This document shows positions 24,634-34,200 of a stretch of DNA of 64,000 nt, piece after piece. Each line of letters begins with the position of its first letter. The first letter of the stretch is position 1. The DNA is from Bacteroides ndongoniae (GTDB taxonomy: Bacteria; Bacteroidota; Bacteroidia; Bacteroidales; Bacteroidaceae). Made by a program: the position numbers and the translations under genes. The notes beneath the pieces are model-generated. The model was given only the letters and a program-made list of their open reading frames with translations. It had not been told where the DNA came from and searched no databases. The stretch is taken from positions 1,473,664-1,537,663 of the forward strand of contig NZ_FNVV01000014.1 of the NCBI RefSeq assembly GCF_900108345.1. Reading direction: 5' to 3'.

Positions 24634-26391
24634 ATGCTGGAAGAAAAGAAAATATCAATCAGCATAGATGGAAATCCGCTGCACTCTTTTCTGCAGGTCA
24701 TGCTGAAACAAGTAATCAATGACCATCACTATTTCGAGATCAGTCTTGATATAGAGGTGGGAGAAACCTATGCCACGCATTCGCTGGAACAGGCGAAAAA
24801 CTGGCTGGGGAAAAAAGTAGTCATACAGATGGGTGAAAACACCTTTGTGGGAATCGCCACTCATGTTTCGCTGCACCGAGCTGACGGAAACCACGGCTGT
24901 CTGCTTCTGACCGGATATTCAAATACATTCCTTCTGGAATCGGACCAGACCTGCGCTTCGTGGCTGGACAAGACTCTGGCCAATATCGTCAGCGAAATTT
25001 GTGAGAAAGCAGGCGTAACCGCACAGGTTTCACCTGAATATACAGAGAAAATAGAGTACGAATGCCAATACAGGGAAAGCAACTTCGACTTTATCCGCAG
25101 GCTGGCCAGACAATACCATGAATGGTTGTACTACGACGGCAAGCAACTCATATTTGGCAAGCCGGCTGTACCAGCAGGCATACCGCTGATGTATGGACGT
25201 AATCTGCAAAGCCTAGATATCTCCATCCAAACCATTGCCCGCCCACTGGCTGGTCAATCCTATCATTCGCCGGACGGACAAAAGTATGAATCAACATCGC
25301 CTGATGCCCCAAAAGGTCTCGGAAATTTAGGACACGCGGCATTTCAGGCTTCCATAGGGCTGTTCAAATCACCAGCCAATCAGTCGGCCGAACCCCGTAT
25401 ATCCAACAAAGGGGAACTTGACAGCTATTTCCAAAAGAAACAACAAAGCGATACTGCGGCTTCACACTACATTACCAGCGAAAGCGACTGCTACAGCCTG
25501 ACAGTAGGAAGTGTGGTTGACATACAAACGGCCATACAAATCGAAAACTTCAGTTTTGCAGAACAGACACTCGGCTCGTATATCATTACGGAAATCACCC
25601 ATATCATAGGGTCTGGCAACAGCTATTACAATACCTTTACGGCACTGAGCGCAACTGTACCAAGCCTGCCGGCTCCGGAGGTACCTCTACCCGTGGCACA
25701 GACGCAACAGGCGGTAGTGGTAAGCAACGATGACCCCAAGAAGCAGGGACGTGTACAGGTAAAGATGAACTGGCAGTCGGGGGACATGAAGACCTCATGG
25801 ATACGTGTCATGACACCGGATGCCGGAATGAGCGACAAAGTATCTACCAACAGGGGATTTGTCTTCATCCCAGAAAAGGACGACATCGTGCTGGTAGGCT
25901 TCCGGCATGATGACCCGAACCGTCCATTCGTAATGGGCAGCCTGTTCAACGGAAATACCGGTGCAGGCGGTGACAGTGGCAACAAGAAAAAGAGCCTGAC
26001 TACCCGGAGCGGATGCACCATCACCATAGATGATGATGCAGGAAGTATCCTTATCACAGATCCGAGCGGTAGCAAAGTATTGCTGGGCGGTGATAAAACC
26101 ATTACCATCGACTCGGAAGAGAAGATTACACTACATTCCAAAGTAATCGAAATACATGCCGATGAAAAGATAGATGCCAACGGTAAGACAGAAGCAAGCA
26201 TGACAAGTGACAAAATCAAGATTGACGGGACTACGGAAACTGCAATCAAAAGTTCTACTGTAATCAAAGAAAACGCTCCTACCATCGAAGCAGAGGGAAA
26301 ACAGAGCGTTGCCATCAAAGGAACTATGATTGATGTGGACGGTAAAACAATGACCAACGTGAAAGGTGGCATATTGAACTTGAATATGTAA
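24634..26391 (+). CDS. tssI: VgrG/TssI spike protein 1
   Basis: 585 residues. VgrG trimers cap the Hcp tube and carry effectors. The N-terminal gp27-like part contains YECQYRESNFDFIRRLARQY with HEWLYYDGKQLIFG, the hallmark of VgrG. The gp5-like OB-fold follows (SNDDPKKQGRVQVKMNWQSG through RGFVFIPEKDDIVLVGFRHD and PFVMGSLFNG, about 368-445), then a beta-helical needle of short DGxTxTxIKxx repeats to the C-terminus. There is no extra toxin domain. It is first in the unit vgrG1-rhs1-imm1-rhs2-imm2 and has its own promoter and leader. Confidence 0.95.
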   Translation: MLEEKKISISIDGNPLHSFLQVMLKQVINDHHYFEISLDIEVGETYATHSLEQAKNWLGKKVVIQMGENTFVGIATHVSLHRADGNHGCLLLTGYSNTFLLESDQTCASWLDKTLANIVSEICEKAGVTAQVSPEYTEKIEYECQYRESNFDFIRRLARQYHEWLYYDGKQLIFGKPAVPAGIPLMYGRNLQSLDISIQTIARPLAGQSYHSPDGQKYESTSPDAPKGLGNLGHAAFQASIGLFKSPANQSAEPRISNKGELDSYFQKKQQSDTAASHYITSESDCYSLTVGSVVDIQTAIQIENFSFAEQTLGSYIITEITHIIGSGNSYYNTFTALSATVPSLPAPEVPLPVAQTQQAVVVSNDDPKKQGRVQVKMNWQSGDMKTSWIRVMTPDAGMSDKVSTNRGFVFIPEKDDIVLVGFRHDDPNRPFVMGSLFNGNTGAGGDSGNKKKSLTTRSGCTITIDDDAGSILITDPSGSKVLLGGDKTITIDSEEKITLHSKVIEIHADEKIDANGKTEASMTSDKIKIDGTTETAIKSSTVIKENAPTIEAEGKQSVAIKGTMIDVDGKTMTNVKGGILNLNM

Positions 26392-26425
26392 AATAAAACA
26401 ACAATACAAATCGGAGGAACAGCCT

Positions 26426-29400
26426 ATGTTACTGGCGGACACCCACATGACAACAGTTACGGGCGTGGATGTACATACGACAACCGTGCCTCCATACAAT
26501 CCCATCCATCCCTACATAGGGATAGTGATTGACCCGGCCGACTACATTCCGTTTCTCGGGACAAACGTCACCATAAACGGAATGAAAAGAGGTGTGTCCG
26601 ATACGAGCGGCATGCTGCTTACCATGTCGCATATCCCACTGGTGGGAGCCTTTACGATGGCACCCGTCATCGGACATGAAAGCATGAACTTTTTCTCATC
26701 ACAGAGTGTATTCTCTGACGGCAGCCGCCTGAGTCCGAAAGGATACATGGTGATGACCTGTAACGACACGGGGCTTCCGCTGTCTGCCACCATGGGAAAA
26801 AGCAAGGCAGGAAAAAAGAAGCTGAAGCCTACGCTCTTCGCGCCGACATCATTCTCCATCCCCGCCCCGACGGGAAAGCCCGTATTTGTAGGCGGCCCAT
26901 ATATCCCGGACATCGGAGGGGCGGCCATGGGACTGCTTTCAAGCATCGGGTTCAGTTCCGTGCTGAAGGCCGCTGTAAAAAGCGGCAGCAAGATTGGCAA
27001 GAAGATACTGACAGAATTCAACCACAAGGTACTTAAAAGCAAGGTAATGCAGAAAGTGCCAGGCACAAAGAAACTGTCCGAAAAATTCTGTAAGATGGGC
27101 TTCGAGCCGGTCGATCTGGTAAGCGGCGTGGTGGTTTACGAAGGGCTGGACTTTCGTTTTCCTTCACCGGTGCCATTGTCTTGGGAACGGTCATGGTACT
27201 CAGACTCCCACTACACGGGATGGCTGGGGCACGGTGTGCATAGTATCTATGACCGTACCATACAGGAACTGCCCGAAGATGATGCAGTGGCACTCCGCAT
27301 GGAAGACGGACGGGCCGTAGCATTTCCGGCCATAGCTGAAGGCGAAGAATTCTACCTCCGTGAAGAACGAATCACCCTGAAGCATACAAAAACAGGCTAC
27401 GAGGCATACAACCATGACACATGGATGACCTATGTGTTTGATATGCGCGAAGGTGACGGACAGAGTTTCCGCATGACAAAGGCGGTGAACCCGGACGGAC
27501 TGGGTACCACAATAGGCTTCAGCAACGGGAAGCCGTCGGGAATGACAGATGCGGCAGGAAGGCGCATCCGTATAGAAACAGAACGACGCGGCTTCATCAC
27601 CCGGCTGTCCCTTGAGACAGACAAGGGAACAGAGACACTGGTGGCTTACGGCTATGACAGGGACGGAAACATGACGGCCATCACTGACGCACTCGGACAG
27701 ACCACACGCATCGTGTACGAGGGACATCTGATGACAGAAAAGACAGACCGCAACGGAGATACCTTCCGCTGGGAATATGACGGCAAGGGACGCTGCGTGC
27801 ATACCTGGGGCAAGGACGGCATTCAGGAGGGACACATCGAGTACCATCCGGAAAAGGGCTACAACCTGGTGACCGATGCCACGGGTGGAGTAACCACCTA
27901 CAGATACAGGCCAGACGGAATCGTCACTTCGGAAGAAGACCCTCTGGGCAACATTACCCGATATGAATATACCGAACATTCGGAGCTGTATCGCGTAACC
28001 GATCCCGAAGGACGCGTAACAGGCTACAGCTATGATCCGGAAGGCAACCTCACGGGAGTGACACATCCTGACGGAACCGGTGAAATGTACGTATATGACG
28101 AACTGGGACGCCCCATAATACGGGTGGATGCAGAAGGGCACCGTACGCACCGGCTGTACGATGAGGAACGAGGGCATCTGGTAGCCAGAACCATAGGACC
28201 GACCGGAGAGGTGACAGTCTTCGGATATGATAAACATGGAATGCTCGTCAGAATGACACAGGGAGACCGGGTAAGCGAACTGGCATACGACGAGCGGTAC
28301 AACCTCGTCTCGTGGACCGAGAATGGAAAGACCTTGAGACAGTGGGACTATGACCACAAGGGACAGGTGACTGCAGAACACTCGCCCATGCTCCGACCGG
28401 ACCGCTTCGAATACGATGCGCTGGGACGTGTCACACGCGTGTACGCACATGACGGCAACATGGTGGAACTGGGATATGACGCATACGACAGTGTGACGGA
28501 AGCACGGGATGCACACCGCCACGTAAGGATGACATACACTCCGCTGGGAAGTCTCGCCACACGTGCGGAAGGCGAACGTGAGGTGAAATTCCTCTATGAC
28601 AGAATGGAAAGGCTGACGGACGTGGTGAACGAACGGGGCGACTCATACAGCTTCGTCCGTGACAAGGCCGGACAGGTATGCACGGAAAGGGGATTTGACG
28701 GCATGATACGCAACTACATACGCAACCGTGCCGGAGAGACCGTACTTGTGGAACGTCCCGGAGGGAGAAGCACCGCCTACGAATATGACGCAAGGGGACG
28801 CGTGTGTACCGTATCATACCATGACGGTACAAAAGAAGAATACTCCTACGACAAGAACGGTAACCTGGTAATGGCGGCAAACGCATCGGCACGCATCCGG
28901 CTGAAGCGTGACGCGGCAGGACGCATCACCAAGGAAAGCATGGAACTGCCCGGAGGAGACACACCCGTGGAAGTGGCCTCCGTGGAATCGGAATACGATG
29001 GCTACGGAAACCGCACAAGGGTACGGAGTTCGCTGGGCGCAGACGTGAGGCTGGACTATGACAGCTTCGGCCTGGTAAGCGGAGTAAGTGCAAGCTGCGG
29101 CAAGGAAGACAATCCCAAATGGGAAAGCGGCATCAGGCGTGACGATGCCGAACGCGAGGTGGAACGCTTCGCCACGGGAGGAATACGCATAGCCACGGAC
29201 TATGACGACATGGGCATGGTTCGCTCGCGAAACGTATATTCCGACGGACGGCATACTGGATTCCGCAGCTACAGATGGGACGTGGGCGCAAGGCTGATGT
29301 CGATGCGCTGCAACCTGTCGGCAGAACCGGTCATCTTTGACTATGACTCGGTGGGAAACCTCATACGGGGAGAATACGGCATGTTTGACCGTATCTTCCG

Positions 29401-30742
29401 GACTCCCGACCTGGTGGGGAACATCTACCGGGACGAGAAACGCAGGGACCGCACCTACGACCGGGGCGGACGGCTGCTGAACGACGGTGAGTTCCACTAC
29501 AGCTATGACTGCGAGGGGAACCTCGTACACAAGAGCCGGAGGAATCTGACAGAAACACCAAAGGCACAGGCAAGGCATGGCTTCCTGAACATTTTCACGG
29601 GCAGTGAAAAAACGGATAAGGACGATACACAGGCATGGCAGCCGGGAGACACCTGCTACACATGGCTGGCCAACGGTATGCTGGAGAGCGTCATCACGCC
29701 GGAGGGAAAGACCGTGACCTTTGAGTATGACTCACTGGGTAGACGCACGGCAAAAACCTCCGACGGAACGGCAAGGATGTTCTGCTGGAACGGCAACGTG
29801 CTGCTGCACGAATGGGAGTGCAAGGAGAACGAACGCCCAAGGCTTGTGACGGACGACATGGGACGGGAAAGCTATGACCGTGAGGTGACATTTGAAAATG
29901 TCATCACATGGGTATATGACGGACAAAGCTTCACGCCCGTGGCCAAGGTGACGGAACAGGAACGGTACACGATAGTACACGACTATCTGGGTACGCCTAC
30001 GCAGGCATACGATAGTAGGGGAAAACTTGTATGGGAGATGCTGCTGGATGTGTACGGGAACGCGAAGGTATATACAGGAGAAAAATGTTTTGTTCCGTTC
30101 AGGTATCAGGGACAGTATGAAGATAGCGAAACTTGTCTATATTACAATAGGTTCAGGTACTACTCTCCTGAAATGGGAAATTATACTAGTAAAGATCCTC
30201 TTTCGATTATCGGAGGTATAAATATTTATTCCTATGTAAATAATGCTAATATAAAAATAGACTTATTAGGATTAAAAGGACAAATTACAATATATTCAGA
30301 TTCTCCTAAAGGAGATCCGATAGGACATGCCTTTATTAGTATTACAGAAAATGGTACAACTGAATATATAGGTCAATGGCCTGATCCTGGATTTAGTGGC
30401 AAAGGCGATATCCTAAGAATTACTTTTTCAGACATGCAAGGAGCGTTGGATTATAATGATGTATCCCATCTGCATAGCCCTGATTTAGTTAGTATAACTT
30501 ATGATATAGATGATACTCAAATGAGCAATTTAAGAAGCTATATCAATGAATTTGCTTCAAAAAATGGAAATGGAATAGGTTATAACCTTAGAAATAGACA
30601 ATGTGCAAGTTTTGCATATGGAGCATCTCAAGCAGCGGGAATAAATGAGATAAAAATTCCATGGTACAAAAAAAATCTTTTATTTGGTGTAACGCCTTCA
30701 ATTCTAGCAGATAAAATAAAAAAATTAAATAAATGCAAGTAA
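26426..30742 (+). CDS. Rhs effector 1 with a permuted papain-like C-terminal toxin
   Basis: 1438 residues. The N-terminal ~220 residues form a PAAR-like/pre-domain that caps VgrG (HPYIGIVIDPADYIPF; GTNVTINGMKRG). Residues ~235-1280 are YD/RHS repeats forming a cocoon. The core end is variant (SKDPLSIIGG..IKIDLLGL). The AT-rich tip, residues ~1282-1438, has GHAFISI (His1301) early and RQCASFAYGASQ (Cys1393) late; His-before-Cys is the order in circularly permuted NlpC/P60-like papain-fold enzymes, which cut peptidoglycan or act on lipids or peptides. The immunity candidate follows after 0 bp. Compared with Rhs2, the first ~1210 residues are nearly the same and the tip is unrelated. Confidence 0.85.
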   Translation: MLLADTHMTTVTGVDVHTTTVPPYNPIHPYIGIVIDPADYIPFLGTNVTINGMKRGVSDTSGMLLTMSHIPLVGAFTMAPVIGHESMNFFSSQSVFSDGSRLSPKGYMVMTCNDTGLPLSATMGKSKAGKKKLKPTLFAPTSFSIPAPTGKPVFVGGPYIPDIGGAAMGLLSSIGFSSVLKAAVKSGSKIGKKILTEFNHKVLKSKVMQKVPGTKKLSEKFCKMGFEPVDLVSGVVVYEGLDFRFPSPVPLSWERSWYSDSHYTGWLGHGVHSIYDRTIQELPEDDAVALRMEDGRAVAFPAIAEGEEFYLREERITLKHTKTGYEAYNHDTWMTYVFDMREGDGQSFRMTKAVNPDGLGTTIGFSNGKPSGMTDAAGRRIRIETERRGFITRLSLETDKGTETLVAYGYDRDGNMTAITDALGQTTRIVYEGHLMTEKTDRNGDTFRWEYDGKGRCVHTWGKDGIQEGHIEYHPEKGYNLVTDATGGVTTYRYRPDGIVTSEEDPLGNITRYEYTEHSELYRVTDPEGRVTGYSYDPEGNLTGVTHPDGTGEMYVYDELGRPIIRVDAEGHRTHRLYDEERGHLVARTIGPTGEVTVFGYDKHGMLVRMTQGDRVSELAYDERYNLVSWTENGKTLRQWDYDHKGQVTAEHSPMLRPDRFEYDALGRVTRVYAHDGNMVELGYDAYDSVTEARDAHRHVRMTYTPLGSLATRAEGEREVKFLYDRMERLTDVVNERGDSYSFVRDKAGQVCTERGFDGMIRNYIRNRAGETVLVERPGGRSTAYEYDARGRVCTVSYHDGTKEEYSYDKNGNLVMAANASARIRLKRDAAGRITKESMELPGGDTPVEVASVESEYDGYGNRTRVRSSLGADVRLDYDSFGLVSGVSASCGKEDNPKWESGIRRDDAEREVERFATGGIRIATDYDDMGMVRSRNVYSDGRHTGFRSYRWDVGARLMSMRCNLSAEPVIFDYDSVGNLIRGEYGMFDRIFRTPDLVGNIYRDEKRRDRTYDRGGRLLNDGEFHYSYDCEGNLVHKSRRNLTETPKAQARHGFLNIFTGSEKTDKDDTQAWQPGDTCYTWLANGMLESVITPEGKTVTFEYDSLGRRTAKTSDGTARMFCWNGNVLLHEWECKENERPRLVTDDMGRESYDREVTFENVITWVYDGQSFTPVAKVTEQERYTIVHDYLGTPTQAYDSRGKLVWEMLLDVYGNAKVYTGEKCFVPFRYQGQYEDSETCLYYNRFRYYSPEMGNYTSKDPLSIIGGINIYSYVNNANIKIDLLGLKGQITIYSDSPKGDPIGHAFISITENGTTEYIGQWPDPGFSGKGDILRITFSDMQGALDYNDVSHLHSPDLVSITYDIDDTQMSNLRSYINEFASKNGNGIGYNLRNRQCASFAYGASQAAGINEIKIPWYKKNLLFGVTPSILADKIKKLNKCK
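26495..30060 (+). repeat. rhs direct repeat, copy 1
   Basis: Matches 31288-34853 with a constant offset of 4,793 bp. Positions 26495-27259 (765 bp) show no difference from the other copy; the rest up to about 30060 differs at scattered, mostly silent positions. The first ~70 bp of the genes and everything after ~30070 differ. Confidence 0.85.
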
Positions 30743-31087
30743 ATGAAAATGGTATTAATACATATGCTTATAGGTATATTGGTTTGTTCCAAACCTTCTG
30801 TGGATTCATATATAGAAACCCAGAACACTCTTCGCTTAATAGTTGTTTGCGGAAAGAATAAAAACGGATTTATAGACATTAACAAAGAAAAAAATCAAGT
30901 TTTATATTTTTTCCCTTGTAAATGGGGTAATGGAGGAAAAGGTAAAACAAGCCTAAATAATGTTGTCTTTTATTTAAAAGACAACAAATTAATAATGACT
31001 CATAAAAGAACAAAAAAAAATATTTTCAAAATTAGATGCAACGCAAAAGAATTTAATGCGGTTAAACTTTTTATCAATAGACCATAA
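30743..31087 (+). CDS. Candidate immunity protein for Rhs1
   Basis: 114 residues, AT-rich, starting at the base after the rhs1 stop. The N-terminus MKMVLIHMLIGILVCSKPS looks like a signal peptide with a lipobox-like Cys15, so the protein is probably exported and may be a lipoprotein. A periplasmic immunity protein would fit a toxin that acts in the periplasm, such as a cell-wall hydrolase. The mature part is small, basic and beta-rich. The assignment is by position; the family is not recognised. Confidence 0.65.
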   Translation: MKMVLIHMLIGILVCSKPSVDSYIETQNTLRLIVVCGKNKNGFIDINKEKNQVLYFFPCKWGNGGKGKTSLNNVVFYLKDNKLIMTHKRTKKNIFKIRCNAKEFNAVKLFINRP

Positions 31088-31218
31088 ATAATAACTTAAC
31101 GAAAGGAACAAGTAATTTATATTATCAAAAATTATGATAAAATCTTGAAGAATCTTGGTGCTATGTCACAGAAGCATATATTCATTTACATAAACACTTT
31201 AAGTTAAAGAAACTTTCT

Positions 31219-34200
31219 ATGTTGCTTGCGGACACACACATGACATCGGTTACGGGCGTGGACGTACATACAACCACCGTACCGCCCTACAATCCCATCC
31301 ATCCCTACATAGGGATAGTGATTGACCCGGCCGACTACATTCCGTTTCTCGGGACAAACGTCACCATAAACGGAATGAAAAGAGGTGTGTCCGATACGAG
31401 CGGCATGCTGCTTACCATGTCGCATATCCCACTGGTGGGAGCCTTTACGATGGCACCCGTCATCGGACATGAAAGCATGAACTTTTTCTCATCACAGAGT
31501 GTATTCTCTGACGGCAGCCGCCTGAGTCCGAAAGGATACATGGTGATGACCTGTAACGACACGGGGCTTCCGCTGTCTGCCACCATGGGAAAAAGCAAGG
31601 CAGGAAAAAAGAAGCTGAAGCCTACGCTCTTCGCGCCGACATCATTCTCCATCCCCGCCCCGACGGGAAAGCCCGTATTTGTAGGCGGCCCATATATCCC
31701 GGACATCGGAGGGGCGGCCATGGGACTGCTTTCAAGCATCGGGTTCAGTTCCGTGCTGAAGGCCGCTGTAAAAAGCGGCAGCAAGATTGGCAAGAAGATA
31801 CTGACAGAATTCAACCACAAGGTACTTAAAAGCAAGGTAATGCAGAAAGTGCCAGGCACAAAGAAACTGTCCGAAAAATTCTGTAAGATGGGCTTCGAGC
31901 CGGTCGATCTGGTAAGCGGCGTGGTGGTTTACGAAGGGCTGGACTTTCGTTTTCCTTCACCGGTGCCATTGTCTTGGGAACGGTCATGGTACTCAGACTC
32001 CCACTACACGGGATGGCTGGGGCACGGTGTGCATAGTATCTATGACCGTACCGTACAGGAACTGCCCGAAGACGATGCAGTGGCACTTCGCATGGAAGAC
32101 GGACGGGCCGTGGCATTTCCGGCTATAGCTGAAGGCGAAGAATTCTACCTCCGTGAAGAACGAATCACCCTGAAGCATACAAAAACAGGATACGAGGCAT
32201 ACGACCAAGACACATGGATGACCTATGTGTTTGATATGCGCGAAGGTGACGGACTGCGTTTCCGCATGACAAAGGCGGTGAACCCGGACGGACTGGGTAC
32301 CACAATAGGCTTCAGCAACGGAAAGCCGTCGGGAATGACAGATGCGACCGGAAGGCGCATCCGTATAGAAACAGAACGACGCGGCTTCATCACCCGGCTA
32401 TCGCTTGAGACAGACAAGGGAACAGAGACACTGGTGGCCTACGACTATGACAGGGACGGAAACATGACGGCCATCACTGACGCACTCGGACAGACCACAC
32501 GCATCATGTACGAGGGACATCTGATGACAGAAAAGACAGACCGCAACGGAGATACCTTCCACTGGGAATATGACGGCAAGGAACGCTGCGTGCATACCTG
32601 GGGCAAGGACGGCATTCAGGAGGGACGCATCGAGTACCATCCGGAAAAGGGCTACAACCTGGTGACCGATGCCACGGGTGGAGTAACCACCTACAGATAT
32701 AGGCCGGACGGAATCGTCACTTCGGAAGAAGACCCTCTGGGCAACATCACCCGATATGAATATACCGAACATTCGGAACTGTATCGCGTAACCGATCCCG
32801 AAGGACGCGTAACAGGCTACAGCTATGATCCGGAAGGCAACCTCACTGGAGTGACACATCCTGACGGGACCGGTGAAATGTATGTATATGACGAACTGGG
32901 ACGCCCCATAATACGGGTGGATGCAGAAGGGCACCGTACGCACCGGCTGTACGATGAGGAACGCGGACATCTGGTAGCCAGAACCATAGGACCAACCGGA
33001 GAGGTGACGGTCTTTGGATATGATGAACACGGAATGCTCGTCAGAATGACACAAGGAGACCGGGTAAGCGAACTGGCATACGACGAGCAGTACAACCTCG
33101 TTTCGTGGAACGAGAACGGCAAGACACTGCGACGGTGGGACTATGACCACAAGGGACAGGTGACTGCAGAACACTCGCCCATGCTCCGGCCTGACCGCTT
33201 CGAATACGATGCGCTGGGACGTGTCACACGCGTGTACGCACATGACGGCAACACGGTGGAACTGGGATATGACGCATACGACAGCGTGACGGAAGCACGG
33301 GATGCACACCGCCACGTAAGGATGACATACACTCCGCTGGGAAGCCTTGCCACACGTGCGGAAGGCGAATGTGAGGTAAAATTCCTTTATGACAGAATGG
33401 AAAGGCTGACGGACGTGGTGAATGAACGTGGCGACTCATACAGCTTCGTCCGTGACAAGGCCGGACAGGTATGCACGGAAAGGGGATTTGACGGCATGAC
33501 GCGCAATTACATACGCAACCGTGCCGGAGAGACCGTACTTGTGGAACGCCCCGGAGGAAGAAGCACCGCTTACGAATATAACGCAAAGGGACGCGTGTGT
33601 ACTGTATCATATCATGACGGCACGAAAGAGGAATACTCCTACGACAAGAACGGCAACCTGGTAATGGCGGCAAACGCATCGGCACGCATCCGGCTGGAGC
33701 GTGACGCGGCAGGACGCATCACCAGGGAAAGCATGGAACTGCCCGGAGGAGACACACCCGTGGAAGTGACCTCCGTGGAATCGGAATACGATGGCTACGG
33801 AAACCGCACAAGGGTACGGAGTTCGCTGGGCGCAGACGTGAGGCTGGACTATGACAGCTTCGGACTGGTAAGCGGAGTAAGTGCAAGCTGCGGCAAGGAA
33901 GCCAATCCCAAATGGGAAAGCGGCATCAGACGTGACGATGCCGGACGCGAGGTGGAACGCTTCGCCACGGGAGGAATACGCATAGCCACGGACTATGACG
34001 ACACGGGAATGGTGCGCTCGCGCCACGTGTATTCAGGCGGAAGGCATACGGGATTCCGCAGCTACAGATGGGATGTGGGCGCAAGGCTGATGTCGATGCG
34101 CTGCAACCTGTCGGCAGAACCGGTAATCTTCGACTACGACTCGGTGGGAAACCTCATACGGGGAGAATACGGTATGTTCGACCGCATCTTCCGCACACCC

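Noticed and set aside
26429..29980. Long leftward open frames inside rhs1 (for example 27200-28522 and 28814-29578) and the same inside rhs2
   Set aside because: They are antisense shadows of GC-richer YD-repeat coding sequence; the protein composition (Cys/His/Arg-rich) is not protein-like and the sense frame is clearly the Rhs gene.
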